Positions 17,032 to 26,910 are shown, numbered from the stretch's first letter. The stretch is DNA of 64,000 nt from Olivibacter jilunii (GCF_900607235.1 NZ_LR027858.1:1-64000), one strand, 5' to 3'. The notes: a model not told the origin generated them from the sequence alone. Numbers and translations: made by a program.

Positions 17032-20000
17032 TTAAAAGGATAAATTCGCACCCAAGGTAAATATGCGTGGGACGGGATAATTGGAATAATCTATACCCGG
17101 TACCAAGGCCCCTGTATCATCCCGATTGTAATTCGTCCCTTCCGGATTACCGCTGTATCCGGTAAATAAGAAAGCGTTTTGAACCGTACCATAGAGGCGC
17201 ACCTGCTGAATAAATTTATTTTTCCCGATCCCATTGGGCAAAGTGTAGCCCAACGTAATGTTTCTTATCCAAGCATAATCGGTTTTTTCCACTGAATACG
17301 AATGCGTATCACGAAACATAACACGACCACGACCAGTTCCATTAGTGGTAGGCACCCGTCCGCTACCTGGCTGCTCCGGCGATCGCCATCGATCGGCAAT
17401 TTCTTTTCTAACATTAAAGACACCATCGATATTGCCGGTGTAAAAGTTCGTTGCTCGCAGCATTTCAGCACCTACAGATCCTACTACTAATACCCGAAAA
17501 TCAAACTGTTTGTATTTTAACGTGTTGGTAACACCCCATGTAAAGTCGGGATAGGGATTTCCAATGACGTCAAAATCTTCTACCGGCGTGATCTGCCCAT
17601 CGCCATTCACATCCTTAAAGCGCATATTACCCGGTATGGCCCCCGGGAAAGACGGATATCGCTCCAAATCTGCTTCATTTTGATAGATTCCTTCTACCAC
17701 ATAACCAAATAGCATACCTACCGGACTGCCAATTTTTGTGATATTGGTCGGGTTGCCCTCGCTGCTGGTACCGGAATAAATCGGATCGCTGCTTCGGCCT
17801 AATGCAAGCACCTTATTACGATTGAAAGACACATTAATATTCGTGCTCCAACTGAAATGGTCTTTTGCAATGTTCACGGAATTAATGCCCAGCTCAAGAC
17901 CTTGGTTCAGCACATCGCCTCTATTTTCCGTAACGGTACTGAAACCTGACGATTCAGGAATCTCAACATTTAACAATAGGTCTTGTGTATTGCGATGGTA
18001 ATAATCTACACTGAAAGTCAAGCGATTATCGAATCCTACGAAATCGATACCCGTATTCAATTCCCGCATTTTTTCCCAGCCTAAATTTGGATTCCCTAAA
18101 GTATTCATCACACGTCCGCTCGCCAAAGTGCCATTAAATACATAATCATTCGTTCCGATATTACTCATATAGGAGTAATTTCCAATATTAAAGTTTCCTG
18201 TAAAACCGTATGATGCACGTACTTTAAGCTCATTCAACCAAGGCACATCTTTTAAGAAATTTTCATTCGAAATTCGCCATCCTAAGGCCAAAGAAGGGAA
18301 GATACCCCAGCGATTATTCGAACCAAAGCGTGATGAACCATCGCTCCGTACCGTTGCGGTTACCAAATACTTATCCAAATACGCATAATTTGCCCTGGCG
18401 AGATATGATATCAAAGACCAATCACTTTTATCCGTCCCACCGGTTATACGAGCAGCAGCGTTTAGGGTTTCGATATCATCATCGGGGAACTGATTTCCTG
18501 TAAAATCGGCCGATTGATTTTTCTGAGACTGAACGCTAAAACCAACAAGCGCAGTCAATGAATGTCCATTGTCGGTACTGAGGTCGTAATTCAAGGTATT
18601 TTCATTCAACCAGTTTAAGTATTTCGATTGTATATAGCGTCCGCTCGGTACCGAAGGAGGGGCGGCATTTTGGTTTCCTAAGATCGACGGGCGGAAATAT
18701 TCGCTGTTTCCGTCCTCATAATCAACATTAAAAGTTGTTTTGAACCGCAAATTTTTTAATATGCTATACTCAGCATAGGTATTCATTAACAGCTTAATTC
18801 GACTCGCTTTATTGGTGGTCTCATTCAGCACCATTACCGGATTGGGTACGCCGAAGGTTCCCGGGGATTGGATATAAGCATTATAACTGCCGTCCGGATT
18901 GTATACGGATGGAATGGGGCTTGCAATATCAAAACCTTCGTCGCGGCCCTGACCTCTCACGCCTCCCCGTGTATAGGTCAAAGAAGGCGACACATTCAAT
19001 CCAACTTTAAACCGATCCGATAAATTGGCATCGACATTGGTACGAAGTGAAAACCGGTCGAACCCCGTATTCAGCATCACCCCTTCCTGATTAAAGTAGC
19101 CTGCCGAAATATAGGTTTTGATCTTCTCTGTACCGCCCGAAACGCTTAAGTTAAGGTCAGTCATGGGGGCCACACGCGTGACCTCATCAAACCAGTTTGT
19201 TCCCTCTCCAATTAATTCAGGATTTCGATAGATTTCCGGTACATCTTCCAATGTTGGTTCACGACCTTCTTCAAAGCGAATTTTATCCATAATCGCCTCC
19301 TTGCGCCATTGAGCGAACTCCTGTCCATTCATTAAATCCGGGCGCCCGGTTTGCGGTACTTCCTGAAGACCTGTACTTGCCGATAACTGGATATTCGGCT
19401 TTCCACTCGAACCCCGTTTTGTTGTAATAATGATGACACCATTCGCGCCTCGAGAACCATAAATGGCAGTTGCCGAAGCATCTTTTAGGACCGTCATCGA
19501 TGCAATGTCTTGTGGATTCAGTGCACTCATTGGGTTAGACTGCTGTCCGGAAGACGAAGGGATTGGAAAACCGTCAATAACATATAAAGGCTCGCTACCG
19601 GCACCAATGGCACCAATTCCCCTTACTTGTATTCGGGGTCCTCCACCAGGTGTACCATTTGAGGTGCTTACATTAACACCGGAAACCTGCCCCGTAAGTG
19701 CTTGGTCCGGACTTGATATGGCTTGCCCACGCACATTTTCCATCGATATAGGAGCCACTGACCCGGTAACATCTCGACGTTGCTGGCTACCATAGCCAAC
19801 AACAACCACTTCTTCCAGTCCTTCAAATGAGGCGTCCAGCACGACGTCGATTCGAGCCTCTTCTCCTACTTGCATCTCTTTCTCCTGAAAGCCAATAGCA
19901 CGGAATACCAATGCTTGTCCGGGGTTGACTTTGATCTGATAAACGCCATCCGTGTTGGTTGATGTACCTTTTGTGGAACCTTTAATAAGCACCGATACAC

Positions 20001-20502
20001 TTGGAATCGGCATCCCCGAGGAGTCTGTGACGGTACCCGAAACAGTATGCTCTTGCTGTTGCAATAACTGCTCCGGTTCGTTGTTAACAAGTCGCTTCTG
20101 AAGGACGATTAATTTATCTTTGATTTGAAAGCTACAGGGTTGGTCTTTGAAAATATAGTTCAAGGCCGTTTCAACACTGACATTCTGCAATGAGACATTA
20201 AGCGGCTTCATTAACTCGATATCATTTTTTCTGTAAAAGAACGTATAGCCTGTTTGCTGTTCAATATTGACCAGCAATTGCGCTACCGTAGCGTTTTTTT
20301 GATTTAGACTAACCTTTTGTGCCAAAATCGTTTCAGCAACTGTCGTTTGCAAACAGGCGGTGGTTAATACCGCTAGCCACATATTCATGAAAAAAAGATT
20401 TTTTAGGTATTCTAACCAGCGCCTATCTTTTAATAAAGTATCCTTCGCGCTGATGCACAGACTGCACAGATACAGTCTTTTGTCAAATTGATTAATTTGC
20501 AT
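17032..20502 (-). CDS. SusC-like TonB-dependent transducer with N-terminal STN domain (SusC1)
   Basis: A 1156-residue outer-membrane transporter. After the signal region come a Secretin/TonB N-terminal (STN) domain (about residues 65-135, VSLNQKNATVAQLLVNIEQQTG...), a carboxypeptidase-D-like regulatory domain (about 150-235, GTVTDSSGMPIPSVSV), then EEVVVVGYG and the plug (AIYGSRGANGVIIITTKRG). A long beta-barrel follows, ending LGANLSF. The STN domain is absent from the other two SusC proteins here. In this family it contacts a FecR-type anti-sigma factor, and fecR lies immediately upstream. This transporter is therefore likely to signal substrate arrival as well as import it. Start at 20502 gives a long N-terminus; an internal ATG nearer MNMWLAVLTTA is an alternative. 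Confidence 0.95.
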   Translation of the reverse strand: MQINQFDKRLYLCSLCISAKDTLLKDRRWLEYLKNLFFMNMWLAVLTTACLQTTVAETILAQKVSLNQKNATVAQLLVNIEQQTGYTFFYRKNDIELMKPLNVSLQNVSVETALNYIFKDQPCSFQIKDKLIVLQKRLVNNEPEQLLQQQEHTVSGTVTDSSGMPIPSVSVLIKGSTKGTSTNTDGVYQIKVNPGQALVFRAIGFQEKEMQVGEEARIDVVLDASFEGLEEVVVVGYGSQQRRDVTGSVAPISMENVRGQAISSPDQALTGQVSGVNVSTSNGTPGGGPRIQVRGIGAIGAGSEPLYVIDGFPIPSSSGQQSNPMSALNPQDIASMTVLKDASATAIYGSRGANGVIIITTKRGSSGKPNIQLSASTGLQEVPQTGRPDLMNGQEFAQWRKEAIMDKIRFEEGREPTLEDVPEIYRNPELIGEGTNWFDEVTRVAPMTDLNLSVSGGTEKIKTYISAGYFNQEGVMLNTGFDRFSLRTNVDANLSDRFKVGLNVSPSLTYTRGGVRGQGRDEGFDIASPIPSVYNPDGSYNAYIQSPGTFGVPNPVMVLNETTNKASRIKLLMNTYAEYSILKNLRFKTTFNVDYEDGNSEYFRPSILGNQNAAPPSVPSGRYIQSKYLNWLNENTLNYDLSTDNGHSLTALVGFSVQSQKNQSADFTGNQFPDDDIETLNAAARITGGTDKSDWSLISYLARANYAYLDKYLVTATVRSDGSSRFGSNNRWGIFPSLALGWRISNENFLKDVPWLNELKVRASYGFTGNFNIGNYSYMSNIGTNDYVFNGTLASGRVMNTLGNPNLGWEKMRELNTGIDFVGFDNRLTFSVDYYHRNTQDLLLNVEIPESSGFSTVTENRGDVLNQGLELGINSVNIAKDHFSWSTNINVSFNRNKVLALGRSSDPIYSGTSSEGNPTNITKIGSPVGMLFGYVVEGIYQNEADLERYPSFPGAIPGNMRFKDVNGDGQITPVEDFDVIGNPYPDFTWGVTNTLKYKQFDFRVLVVGSVGAEMLRATNFYTGNIDGVFNVRKEIADRWRSPEQPGSGRVPTTNGTGRGRVMFRDTHSYSVEKTDYAWIRNITLGYTLPNGIGKNKFIQQVRLYGTVQNAFLFTGYSGNPEGTNYNRDDTGALVPGIDYSNYPVPRIFTLGANLSF

Positions 20503-20588
20503 AATTTTGCAAGGTTTGTGGTTTATCTTGGTTAAAGAATATAGCTCATCACGCTATGCCTAATTGACTCAGATTTACCCTCATTGAG

Positions 20589-20615
20589 ACCGATAGTGCT
20601 CGCAACACTATCGGT
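20589..20615. terminator. Hairpin between fecR and susC1
   Basis: A perfect inverted repeat, ACCGATAGTG-CTCGCAA-CACTATCGGT (10-bp arms, 7-nt loop), lies in the 189-bp gap between fecR and susC1. On the plus strand it is followed by TTATTTAT; on the coding minus strand it has no T-run. It may act as an attenuating or RNA-processing structure separating fecR from the much more highly needed susC1D1 message, rather than a simple terminator. Confidence 0.5.
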
Positions 20616-20691
20616 TTATTTATGTAAATCCGCTTTGTGATTTTATACACTAAAGCTCATACATGACCCCTCCTTTTTTTGAATTGAATAA

Positions 20692-21867
20692 TTATATAAT
20701 AACTAATTTTTTACCCTCCATTTTACATTTCACACCAACGGTTTCCAATACGCTGATCGCCTCGGTCAGACTTAATGATCGTGGAATTTTACCCACATAG
20801 GTTTCCGCAAACTCGGTTCGCCGGTAGATTACCTCGACACCGTACCAACGAGCGAACTGCTTTAATACGCTTTGAATGTCCGAATCATGAAAACTGAAGT
20901 AGCCGTTTTTCCATGAAACGATCTCGGAGGCATCGACACTTCTTATTTTTATTTTCGACATATGATGGCTAACCTTGGCTTGTTGATTAGGTTTTAATAT
21001 AGCTACTGCATCTGTATGCATTTGCTTCACCTTAACAGAACCTTTAACAAGCGTGGTGCGCGCCCATTTTTCGTCGCGGTAAGCATCAACATTAAATTCA
21101 GTACCCAATACGTATACTTCTTGCTGCCTCGTTTCGACAATAAAAGGAACGGCCTTTCCTTCGGCAGGATCCACTGCAAAATAAGCTTCACCGTCTAGTT
21201 TAACACGCCGCTGACCCCATGAATGGAGTGAAAAACGAATTTCAGATGCCGCGTTTAACCACACCACACTACCGTCTGCCAATACCAATTTATAGTCTTT
21301 ACCCACCGGTGTTTTAATAATGGTACTATATGCTTGCCCATCTCGTGCAGAAACTTTGCGATCACTAACACAGCGGATAACATTTTCCTCTGACTTATGT
21401 ATAGTTACCCCTTCCACATTTAGCGACGTGCCGACAGGCACATCGTCTAGGTTAACAACATCTCCATTGGATAAACGCAGCATCGTTTTATCATCGCTCC
21501 AAGCTCTTTCTTTTTTGGGGATCGAACCTTCCTTTTTAACCAATTCCTTCCTTTGTGTATCAGGCCTATCAAGGTAAATTAAAGCTCCAATTACCGTAAG
21601 GCTAATGATAGACGCAGCGACATACATCCACCGCTTATTTAAGCTTCTCGGACCAACCTTGTTATCACTTAGGGAAGTTAAGTGCTTAATTTTGTCGAAC
21701 AACTGTTTCCGATAGGCTTCTTCATTACCGGCAAATTTTGATTGAATAATAAGCTCCTCATCCTGCCCCTCATTATACCAGGCGGCGAACTCTTTTTTTT
21801 CTTCCTCACTGATCGTGTTACTTAACCACTTCGCAGCTAGTTCCTGATATCGTGCGCTATATTTCAT
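20692..21867 (-). CDS. FecR-family anti-sigma factor
   Basis: A 391-residue inner-membrane sigma regulator. It has an N-terminal cytoplasmic anti-sigma region (ELAAKWLSNTISEEEKKEFAAWY), one transmembrane helix near residues 81-98, a periplasmic FecR domain (TIIKTPVGKDYKLVLADGSVVWLNAASEIRF, GEAYFAVDP, VLGTEFNVDAY) and a C-terminal DUF4974-type domain (DIQSVLKQFARWYGVEVIY, LSLTEAISVLETVGVK). It would hold the neighbouring ECF sigma factor inactive until the STN domain of SusC1 signals. It lies 109 bp downstream of the sigma gene and 189 bp upstream of susC1, in the usual order sigma-fecR-susC-susD. Confidence 0.95.
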   Translation of the reverse strand: MKYSARYQELAAKWLSNTISEEEKKEFAAWYNEGQDEELIIQSKFAGNEEAYRKQLFDKIKHLTSLSDNKVGPRSLNKRWMYVAASIISLTVIGALIYLDRPDTQRKELVKKEGSIPKKERAWSDDKTMLRLSNGDVVNLDDVPVGTSLNVEGVTIHKSEENVIRCVSDRKVSARDGQAYSTIIKTPVGKDYKLVLADGSVVWLNAASEIRFSLHSWGQRRVKLDGEAYFAVDPAEGKAVPFIVETRQQEVYVLGTEFNVDAYRDEKWARTTLVKGSVKVKQMHTDAVAILKPNQQAKVSHHMSKIKIRSVDASEIVSWKNGYFSFHDSDIQSVLKQFARWYGVEVIYRRTEFAETYVGKIPRSLSLTEAISVLETVGVKCKMEGKKLVII

Positions 21868-21976
21868 TGTAAATAATTGGTCTTTATAAGGATGTCCTTT
21901 GTGGAAAGCAAATCCCTTACTTCGATTTAAAAAAAAATTAAAAATATTTTCGTACTGCTGAAATGAGCAGTATTGG

Positions 21977-22543
21977 TTATAGAAGGGTAAATATAAAATG
22001 GCTTAGTTTTGCCCGCAGAACGCGTATTGCTTTGCCCATATGAGCTTCCACAGTCTTCTCACTAATCTTTAATTCTTCCGCAATTTGTTTTTGAGAATAA
22101 CCATGATCTCGACTTAATTTGAAGACAAGCCTACATTTCTCGGGTAAATCGCGCACATAAAGGTTTAATTGGCTAAACAATTCATTAAATTGCAGCCACT
22201 CTTGCGTTGAGTTATCAACAAAACTACTGGATACCAAGCTATTGATGTAATGCTGTTTGTTAAAGTATTTATCCAACATTTTGATGACGCGATATTTAAC
22301 CGATACTGCTAAATAATTGCTCAGTGAAGTATGAATTTCCAATTCCTGTCGCCGATTCCAAAGATTCACAAAAATATCCTGTACGATTTCTTCCGCGTCT
22401 TCAAATCTTTCTACTTTGTTACTGGCGACCGTTAAAAGTTTTTTCCAATAACGATTATACACTTCAGTAAAAGCTTCTTGGTCATTGTTCGTTAAACGCG
22501 TTACCAAATCTATATCTGAAAGGTTCTTATAAATCGGCTTCAT
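21977..22543 (-). CDS. ECF-type RNA polymerase sigma factor (sigma-70 family)
   Basis: A 188-residue extracytoplasmic-function sigma factor of the Bacteroidota PUL type. Region 2 is visible as DQEAFTEVYNRYWKKLL...DAEEIVQDIFVNLW (about residues 21-63). Region 4 helix-turn-helix is DHGYSQKQIAEELKISEKTVEAHMGKAIRVLRAKL (about 142-178). A CAGG-N6-CAGG site with an exact TAGTTTTG -7 element at 22566-22609 predicts a start point only about 16 nt upstream of the ATG. It is therefore probably part of the same regulon as the enzyme operons rather than constitutive. Its direct targets are probably susC1/susD1; I cannot identify its own promoter motif. Confidence 0.95.
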   Translation of the reverse strand: MKPIYKNLSDIDLVTRLTNNDQEAFTEVYNRYWKKLLTVASNKVERFEDAEEIVQDIFVNLWNRRQELEIHTSLSNYLAVSVKYRVIKMLDKYFNKQHYINSLVSSSFVDNSTQEWLQFNELFSQLNLYVRDLPEKCRLVFKLSRDHGYSQKQIAEELKISEKTVEAHMGKAIRVLRAKLSHFIFTLL

Positions 22544-22565
22544 TATTGGTTAACTCGGTAGATAG

Positions 22566-22609
22566 CAAAACTAATAAAAACAGTAAGACCGCTATCCTGT
22601 ACCGTCCTG
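22566..22609 (-). promoter_or_regulatory. CAGG-N6-CAGG operator plus -7 box, sigma gene
   Basis: Minus strand: CAGGACGGTACAGG (22596-22609), a 22-bp spacer, then TAGTTTTG (22566-22573), an exact match to the Bacteroidota -7 consensus TAnnTTTG. Predicted leader to the sigma ATG about 16 nt. Confidence 0.7.
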
Positions 22610-22916
22610 ATTTAAGCGTCTGCAAAACATTTATTTAAGTGATCAGCTTTCGGATATCAGCTTATTTCCCTAGCTCAAGGCCTTAGCGGCTATAAGCTAT
22701 AGGCTTTAGGCTATAAGCGGTAAGCTTTAGACAGCATCTGCCTACTGACAAGTCGGTGAGTTTATGATCTATCGGTTTATTCATCGTTCATCACTTATAA
22801 CTCATCACTACCTAACTAGTTCCCTACTTAAGTCATTCCAGTGATAGCCGTACTAGATACGTACTAAAGAAAAGCAATGGAACAGGGATGGAAATAAAAG
22901 GGATAACGGAGGACAG

Positions 22917-22971
22917 GTGGATGTAACGTGGATATAACGTGGACTTGAGGTGGACCTGAGGTGGATTTCTA
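22917..22971. repeat. 11-bp tandem array, five units
   Basis: Five consecutive 11-mers each begin GTGGA: GTGGATGTAAC, GTGGATATAAC, GTGGACTTGAG, GTGGACCTGAG and GTGGATTTCTA. The period is about one helical turn, so every GTGGA faces the same side of the DNA. It lies about 370 bp upstream of the sigma gene start. A regulatory function is possible but unproven. Confidence 0.75.
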
Positions 22972-23092
22972 GATTGTAATTTTAAAGGGAAAAGACGGTT
23001 TTTGATTGGTTGATTCGGTGTTGGAGATTCTTTACAAAGATACGGAAATTTTTGCTATTGCATAGAGAAGAAAAGCTCGAGTGTTGTATATA

Positions 23093-23467
23093 AAGGAAGG
23101 TTTTCTTTAGTCACTTTTTTCCGCAAAAAGTAACCAAAAACTCCTCGCTTGGAACTTTGCCACAAGCGGTAGTGCATCAACGTGCAAACCGCAAATTTCC
23201 TAGGCGATATTTCAGTAGAACGGAGGGCTTTTGCGGGCAGCTGGTAAGCCCTGTGCGTGGGAAGAATGGCCTTGGAGGATACCGAGGCAACGAGCAGCAA
23301 AGCATTTGCACGTCTGTTCATATTGCAATACCCAAGCGGATTGAGGAAGTGAAACGGCTCCAATACGCGCCGGTAATGCTTTGCAATCAGGTGCAAGGTA
23401 GCCTACACCGCCTTGATTTTGCTCAACTTTTATCAAGAAAAGTTGAATAAAAAAACCTTCCTTTTCC
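23093..23467. repeat. Composite dispersed-repeat element with inverted ends (MITE-like)
   Basis: Left end AAGGAAGGTTTTCTTTAG at 23093 and the reverse complement of the right end (about 23452-23467, giving AAGGAAAAGGAAGGTTTTTT) form imperfect terminal inverted repeats. Inside are a TCCGC-loop hairpin (23113-23131), a core containing AAATTTCCTAGGCGATATTT that recurs at about 33834-33905 and, inverted, at about 62138-62205, a segment shared with 15416-15459, and an 8-bp-arm hairpin CAACTTTT/AAAAGTTG (23424-23445). No coding capacity. The right end touches the GH78 stop codon. Confidence 0.5.
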
Positions 23468-26107
23468 TTATATATCAAATTCATGACTACCGGCAGCCAA
23501 CGTTCTTTTCTCTCCAGACGGTAGCGTCAATGTTCCATCGCTATTAGGGGGAATCGTCAGCCAAAGCTTTATATGTTTTCCTTTCCTTTCCCAGCGCGTT
23601 GTGATTTTACCATGAGGTCCTATATGCGAAGCTTCAAAACTTTCCAGTCCCTCGACAAAATGGGGTTCGATAAGAACATGTTTAAAGCCCGGCTTTTCAG
23701 GGTCTGGTTTAATGCCACCTAATCCTTTATATAACCATGCCCCAATTTCACCGAACATAATATGGTTAAGCGAGATATCGTGCGCCGATTGGATATTCCA
23801 GTTTTCATAAAGCGTAGTCGCACCATTTTTAATCCACCATCCCCACGAGGGATAATCTTCCTGAGCCGCAATTTTGTAAGCTATATCAGCATAACCATTT
23901 TCGCTTAAAGCATTTAGGATGGCTTTGGTTCCTAAAAGCCCGACATCCAAATGATAGTTATCTGCTGTAACACGCTCTGCAAGATTCTTTGCCACCTTTG
24001 CACGTAAATCATCAGGCACTATACCCCAAAAGAGCGGCATACTTAGTTCAGTTTGAACGCCCTGTCCGTAAATTCCCGTTTCCTTATTTAAATATTTTGC
24101 GTTAATAGCGTCCTTTATCTTTCCCGCCAATTGCTCATAATGTATCGCATCTTGTTCTTTTCCGAACAACTTGGCCGCTTTGGCTAAAATCATTGCATCC
24201 ACATAGTAGTAGATTGAAGATGATAGTTCCACAGGGGATTTTGATTTTACCGGCACCCAGTCGCCCAGACCCCAAGTGGTGAGTCCACTAGGATATAGAG
24301 CATCGATATGATCGACATAACGTTTAATGGCAAAATAGGAATCTTTCAACAGTTTATTATCACCATAAAACAAGTAAACATTCCAGGGAATTAAGGCAAT
24401 CGTGCTCGTCCAATCCGGACCATTGCCCCATTCATAGCCCCAGCCGCCTGTTGGAATAATGGAAGGCAAAACGCCGTTAGCTTGCTGTTCATCCCGGTGA
24501 TCGGCCAACCATTTTTCATAAATTGTAATGGCATCAAAGCTATACAAGCCCGTCTCAATTGCGATGTGCGCATCACCCGTCCATCCATTTTTTTCTCGTT
24601 GTGGACAGTCGGTTGGATAGCCAAATAAATTTGATAGGTACGAACGATTGGTAGCCTCCCAGATTTTATTGATAACGGGATTAGAGGCATGAATAGTACC
24701 AACCTGAGGCACATCACTATGCATAAAATAAGCCGTTAAACTTTCTTCTTTCAGGATTATCGGACGGCTGGCCGTTACTTCCACGTATTGAAACCCTTTA
24801 TAATTAAAGGCAGGCATGAAATGATCATGCTTTCCACTAAGGATGACTATGTCGGTCTGAAAAGGGTCTCTATGATCCGTAGGTCGGTAATGTTGATCAA
24901 TATTGGAAATATCCACATGTCCGTTTTCATAAAGTCGCTCCCCATGCTTTAGGCGAACGACGGTCCCTTTCTCCCCTTGAATATGTAGTTCCGTAACGCC
25001 TGAAATATTTTTACCAAAATCAAAGACATACGTCGTATCATTCAATTTTTTAAAATCCTTAACCTTCAACTGCTTCACATTTCGAATAGGATGCATCGTC
25101 TGCGATACCACTTGCTGTGAGGGTGCAGCACGGTAAAAAACTTCTTTCCAAGTACTATCATTGAAATCAGCCTTGCTCCACCCCTCTTGCTTTAGGCGTG
25201 CATCATAATGCTCTGCTGTATAAATACTGTTGAACACCAAAGGACCGGTACTGGTTTTCCAAGTTTTATCACTGACAATTGTTTCAACTGAACCATCCTC
25301 ATAAGTAATTCGCAAGTCCAAGCAAAAGGTCGGTCGTGCCCTCCATGGCGCTTTATCAAAAAACCAAACAGCCGTTGATTGATGGTTATACCAGCCATTT
25401 CCCAGCAAGACGCCTATCGCATTCCTATCCTGCTGGATTTGCTCCGTTACATCGTAGCTAACGTACAAATTCCGTCGATCGAAGCGTGTGTACGCCGGAT
25501 CCAATCGATGGTTCCCAATTCGTTTGCCATTTAAATACAATTCATACAACCCGGCAGCTGCAACATAAGCACGCGCAGATTTTATCGGCTTTGATGGAGT
25601 AAACGTTTTTCGAAAGTAAGGTGCGGGTTTTACATGTATGTCCTGACCATCGGAAATCCAGCTCCCTTTCCAATTAGCCGTCTGCATGATGCCTGTTTCG
25701 AATGAGCTAACAGGACTTTCTAATACATTACCTTGGCGATCCCAGGCTCTCACTTTCCAAAAATATTTCGTAAAGGCTTTCAGTGCCGCCCCATCATAAT
25801 GTGCGAGTGTTTGATCGCTGACAATCTTCCCCTTATGATATAGGTTCCCCTCACCTCGCTGCGTTGCAAGGGAATCGCTATTTACATATATTTCATAAGC
25901 CGATTGTTTGAAACCTTGCTTTGCAGTTTCAAATCTCCACGTAAATCGGGGATGCTCCTGATCGATACCAAGAGGCGACGGAAGATGTTCAACCTGCAAG
26001 TGAACGAGTCTAACCTCTTGTGCAGCTAAATTTCCATAAGCGAATAAAACGAGTAGAATGGCAAAAAAACGAACACCTATAACGGTAAAGGATTTACGGG
26101 AATGCAT
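23468..26107 (-). CDS. GH78 alpha-L-rhamnosidase
   Basis: A secreted alpha-L-rhamnosidase of about 879 aa. It has a Sec signal peptide (cleavage after GNLAAQ), an N-terminal fibronectin-like domain (FTWRFETAKQGFKQSAYEIYV), the alpha-L-rhamnosidase N domain (KSARAYVAAAGLYELYLNGKRIGNHRLDPAYT), then a six-hairpin catalytic domain. The latter carries the family signature PTDCPQREKNGWTGDAH around residue 500 and a late WWIKNGATTLYENW segment. A C-terminal beta-sandwich follows. It hydrolyses terminal alpha-L-rhamnosides, here probably from rhamnogalacturonan-I oligomers. The start at 26107 (MHSRKSFTV) is chosen because it directly precedes the signal peptide and leaves 31 bp after the DUF1080 gene. 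It is the last gene of a Gfo-DUF1080-GH78 operon. Confidence 0.95.
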   Translation of the reverse strand: MHSRKSFTVIGVRFFAILLVLFAYGNLAAQEVRLVHLQVEHLPSPLGIDQEHPRFTWRFETAKQGFKQSAYEIYVNSDSLATQRGEGNLYHKGKIVSDQTLAHYDGAALKAFTKYFWKVRAWDRQGNVLESPVSSFETGIMQTANWKGSWISDGQDIHVKPAPYFRKTFTPSKPIKSARAYVAAAGLYELYLNGKRIGNHRLDPAYTRFDRRNLYVSYDVTEQIQQDRNAIGVLLGNGWYNHQSTAVWFFDKAPWRARPTFCLDLRITYEDGSVETIVSDKTWKTSTGPLVFNSIYTAEHYDARLKQEGWSKADFNDSTWKEVFYRAAPSQQVVSQTMHPIRNVKQLKVKDFKKLNDTTYVFDFGKNISGVTELHIQGEKGTVVRLKHGERLYENGHVDISNIDQHYRPTDHRDPFQTDIVILSGKHDHFMPAFNYKGFQYVEVTASRPIILKEESLTAYFMHSDVPQVGTIHASNPVINKIWEATNRSYLSNLFGYPTDCPQREKNGWTGDAHIAIETGLYSFDAITIYEKWLADHRDEQQANGVLPSIIPTGGWGYEWGNGPDWTSTIALIPWNVYLFYGDNKLLKDSYFAIKRYVDHIDALYPSGLTTWGLGDWVPVKSKSPVELSSSIYYYVDAMILAKAAKLFGKEQDAIHYEQLAGKIKDAINAKYLNKETGIYGQGVQTELSMPLFWGIVPDDLRAKVAKNLAERVTADNYHLDVGLLGTKAILNALSENGYADIAYKIAAQEDYPSWGWWIKNGATTLYENWNIQSAHDISLNHIMFGEIGAWLYKGLGGIKPDPEKPGFKHVLIEPHFVEGLESFEASHIGPHGKITTRWERKGKHIKLWLTIPPNSDGTLTLPSGEKRTLAAGSHEFDI

Positions 26108-26138
26108 GATTTTATTATAAATTTGTTGTTTTTGATTT

Positions 26139-26882
26139 TTAAAGATTAGGTTTTGGGACGTCCGCATTTGGCGGGAGTTCTATAATTTTGAAATTGCGAA
26201 AGTGAGTTTCAGCACCTTCCGATTCGAGACAGAGATAGCCTTTTTTAGACGATGCATTGCGCACGCCATTTACAAAACGACCGTTAACAGAAAGTTTTAC
26301 CGTTCCGTCTACACATATCACATCATAGGTGTTCCATTCTCCCTTTCCTTTACATCGGTTTTCTATGGATTTACTTCGCTCACCTCGCGGGTTATCCGGT
26401 ATTGTTGTCGTTCCACCAGCACCGAAAAGCTCACCATGCACATAGGCTATCGGTGGTTTTCGTCCGTCCTGCAGGTGTTGATTGACCCAATCAAGCTCCA
26501 GCATTTGGACTTCAACCCCGGCTGGAAGACGAGTTTTTGCATCCGGCTTGGCATCACTCCATATAAAGACACCCGAGTTTCCTCCCGCCTCCATATGGCG
26601 CCACTCGACGTGCAGTATAAAATTTTCGTATATTTTTTCAGAACGCATGACGCCGATCGGCTTTCCTGTACATTTCAAAAGCTCACCATCCACCCGCCAA
26701 GTACCGGGGCCCGTGTTGACATTAAGCCATCTTAGGGTATGTTCCCCTCCTGCTTCCTTATTTATTATATTTTCCAAAGCAACAGCGTGGCCAAAGCTTA
26801 TACTTTCCGATTGCGCATAAACTCGCAAATGATTCGAGCTGAGCACCAAAAGCAGCGGAAGCACAAATTTATATATCTTCAT
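26139..26882 (-). CDS. DUF1080 secreted protein (second copy)
   Basis: A roughly 247-residue exported DUF1080 (3-keto-disaccharide hydrolase-family) protein with a Sec signal peptide ending RVYAQ and no lipobox, unlike the copy at 6928-7713. The domain shows WNVDGELL-like [73 protein letters not shown] and [20 protein letters not shown] start at 26882 ([12 protein letters not shown]), 28 bp after the Gfo gene; the longer frame only adds residues before a normal signal peptide. Sitting between a Tat-exported Gfo oxidoreductase and an alpha-rhamnosidase, it may cleave oxidised glycosides in the periplasm (inference). Confidence 0.88.
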   Translation of the reverse strand: MKIYKFVLPLLLVLSSNHLRVYAQSESISFGHAVALENIINKEAGGEHTLRWLNVNTGPGTWRVDGELLKCTGKPIGVMRSEKIYENFILHVEWRHMEAGGNSGVFIWSDAKPDAKTRLPAGVEVQMLELDWVNQHLQDGRKPPIAYVHGELFGAGGTTTIPDNPRGERSKSIENRCKGKGEWNTYDVICVDGTVKLSVNGRFVNGVRNASSKKGYLCLESEGAETHFRNFKIIELPPNADVPKPNL

Positions 26883-26910
26883 CGTTAAAATCATTTCAGC
26901 GAGCCCCCGA

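Larger units (their letters stand above)
22610..23467. other. Intergenic region between GH78 and the sigma gene
   Basis: About 860 bp with no supported gene. From low to high coordinates it has a purine/pyrimidine word-like degenerate stretch (about 22680-22740, repeated GCTATAAGC-type words), and a copy of the CACTACCTAACTAGTTCCC repeat (22797-22826). It then has the 11-bp tandem array (22917-22971) and a roughly 375-bp composite repeat element (23093-23467). Small ORFs at 23055-23484 fall entirely inside the repeat and are rejected. Confidence 0.7.

Noticed and set aside
22917-22971. CRISPR-like or minisatellite coding repeat
   Set aside because: Units are only 11 bp, without spacers and without an open reading frame.
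23055-23484. Overlapping small ORFs on both strands (113, 97 and 90 aa)
   Set aside because: They lie wholly inside the dispersed repeat element, overlap one another on both strands, have no ribosome-binding site and consist of translated repeat sequence.
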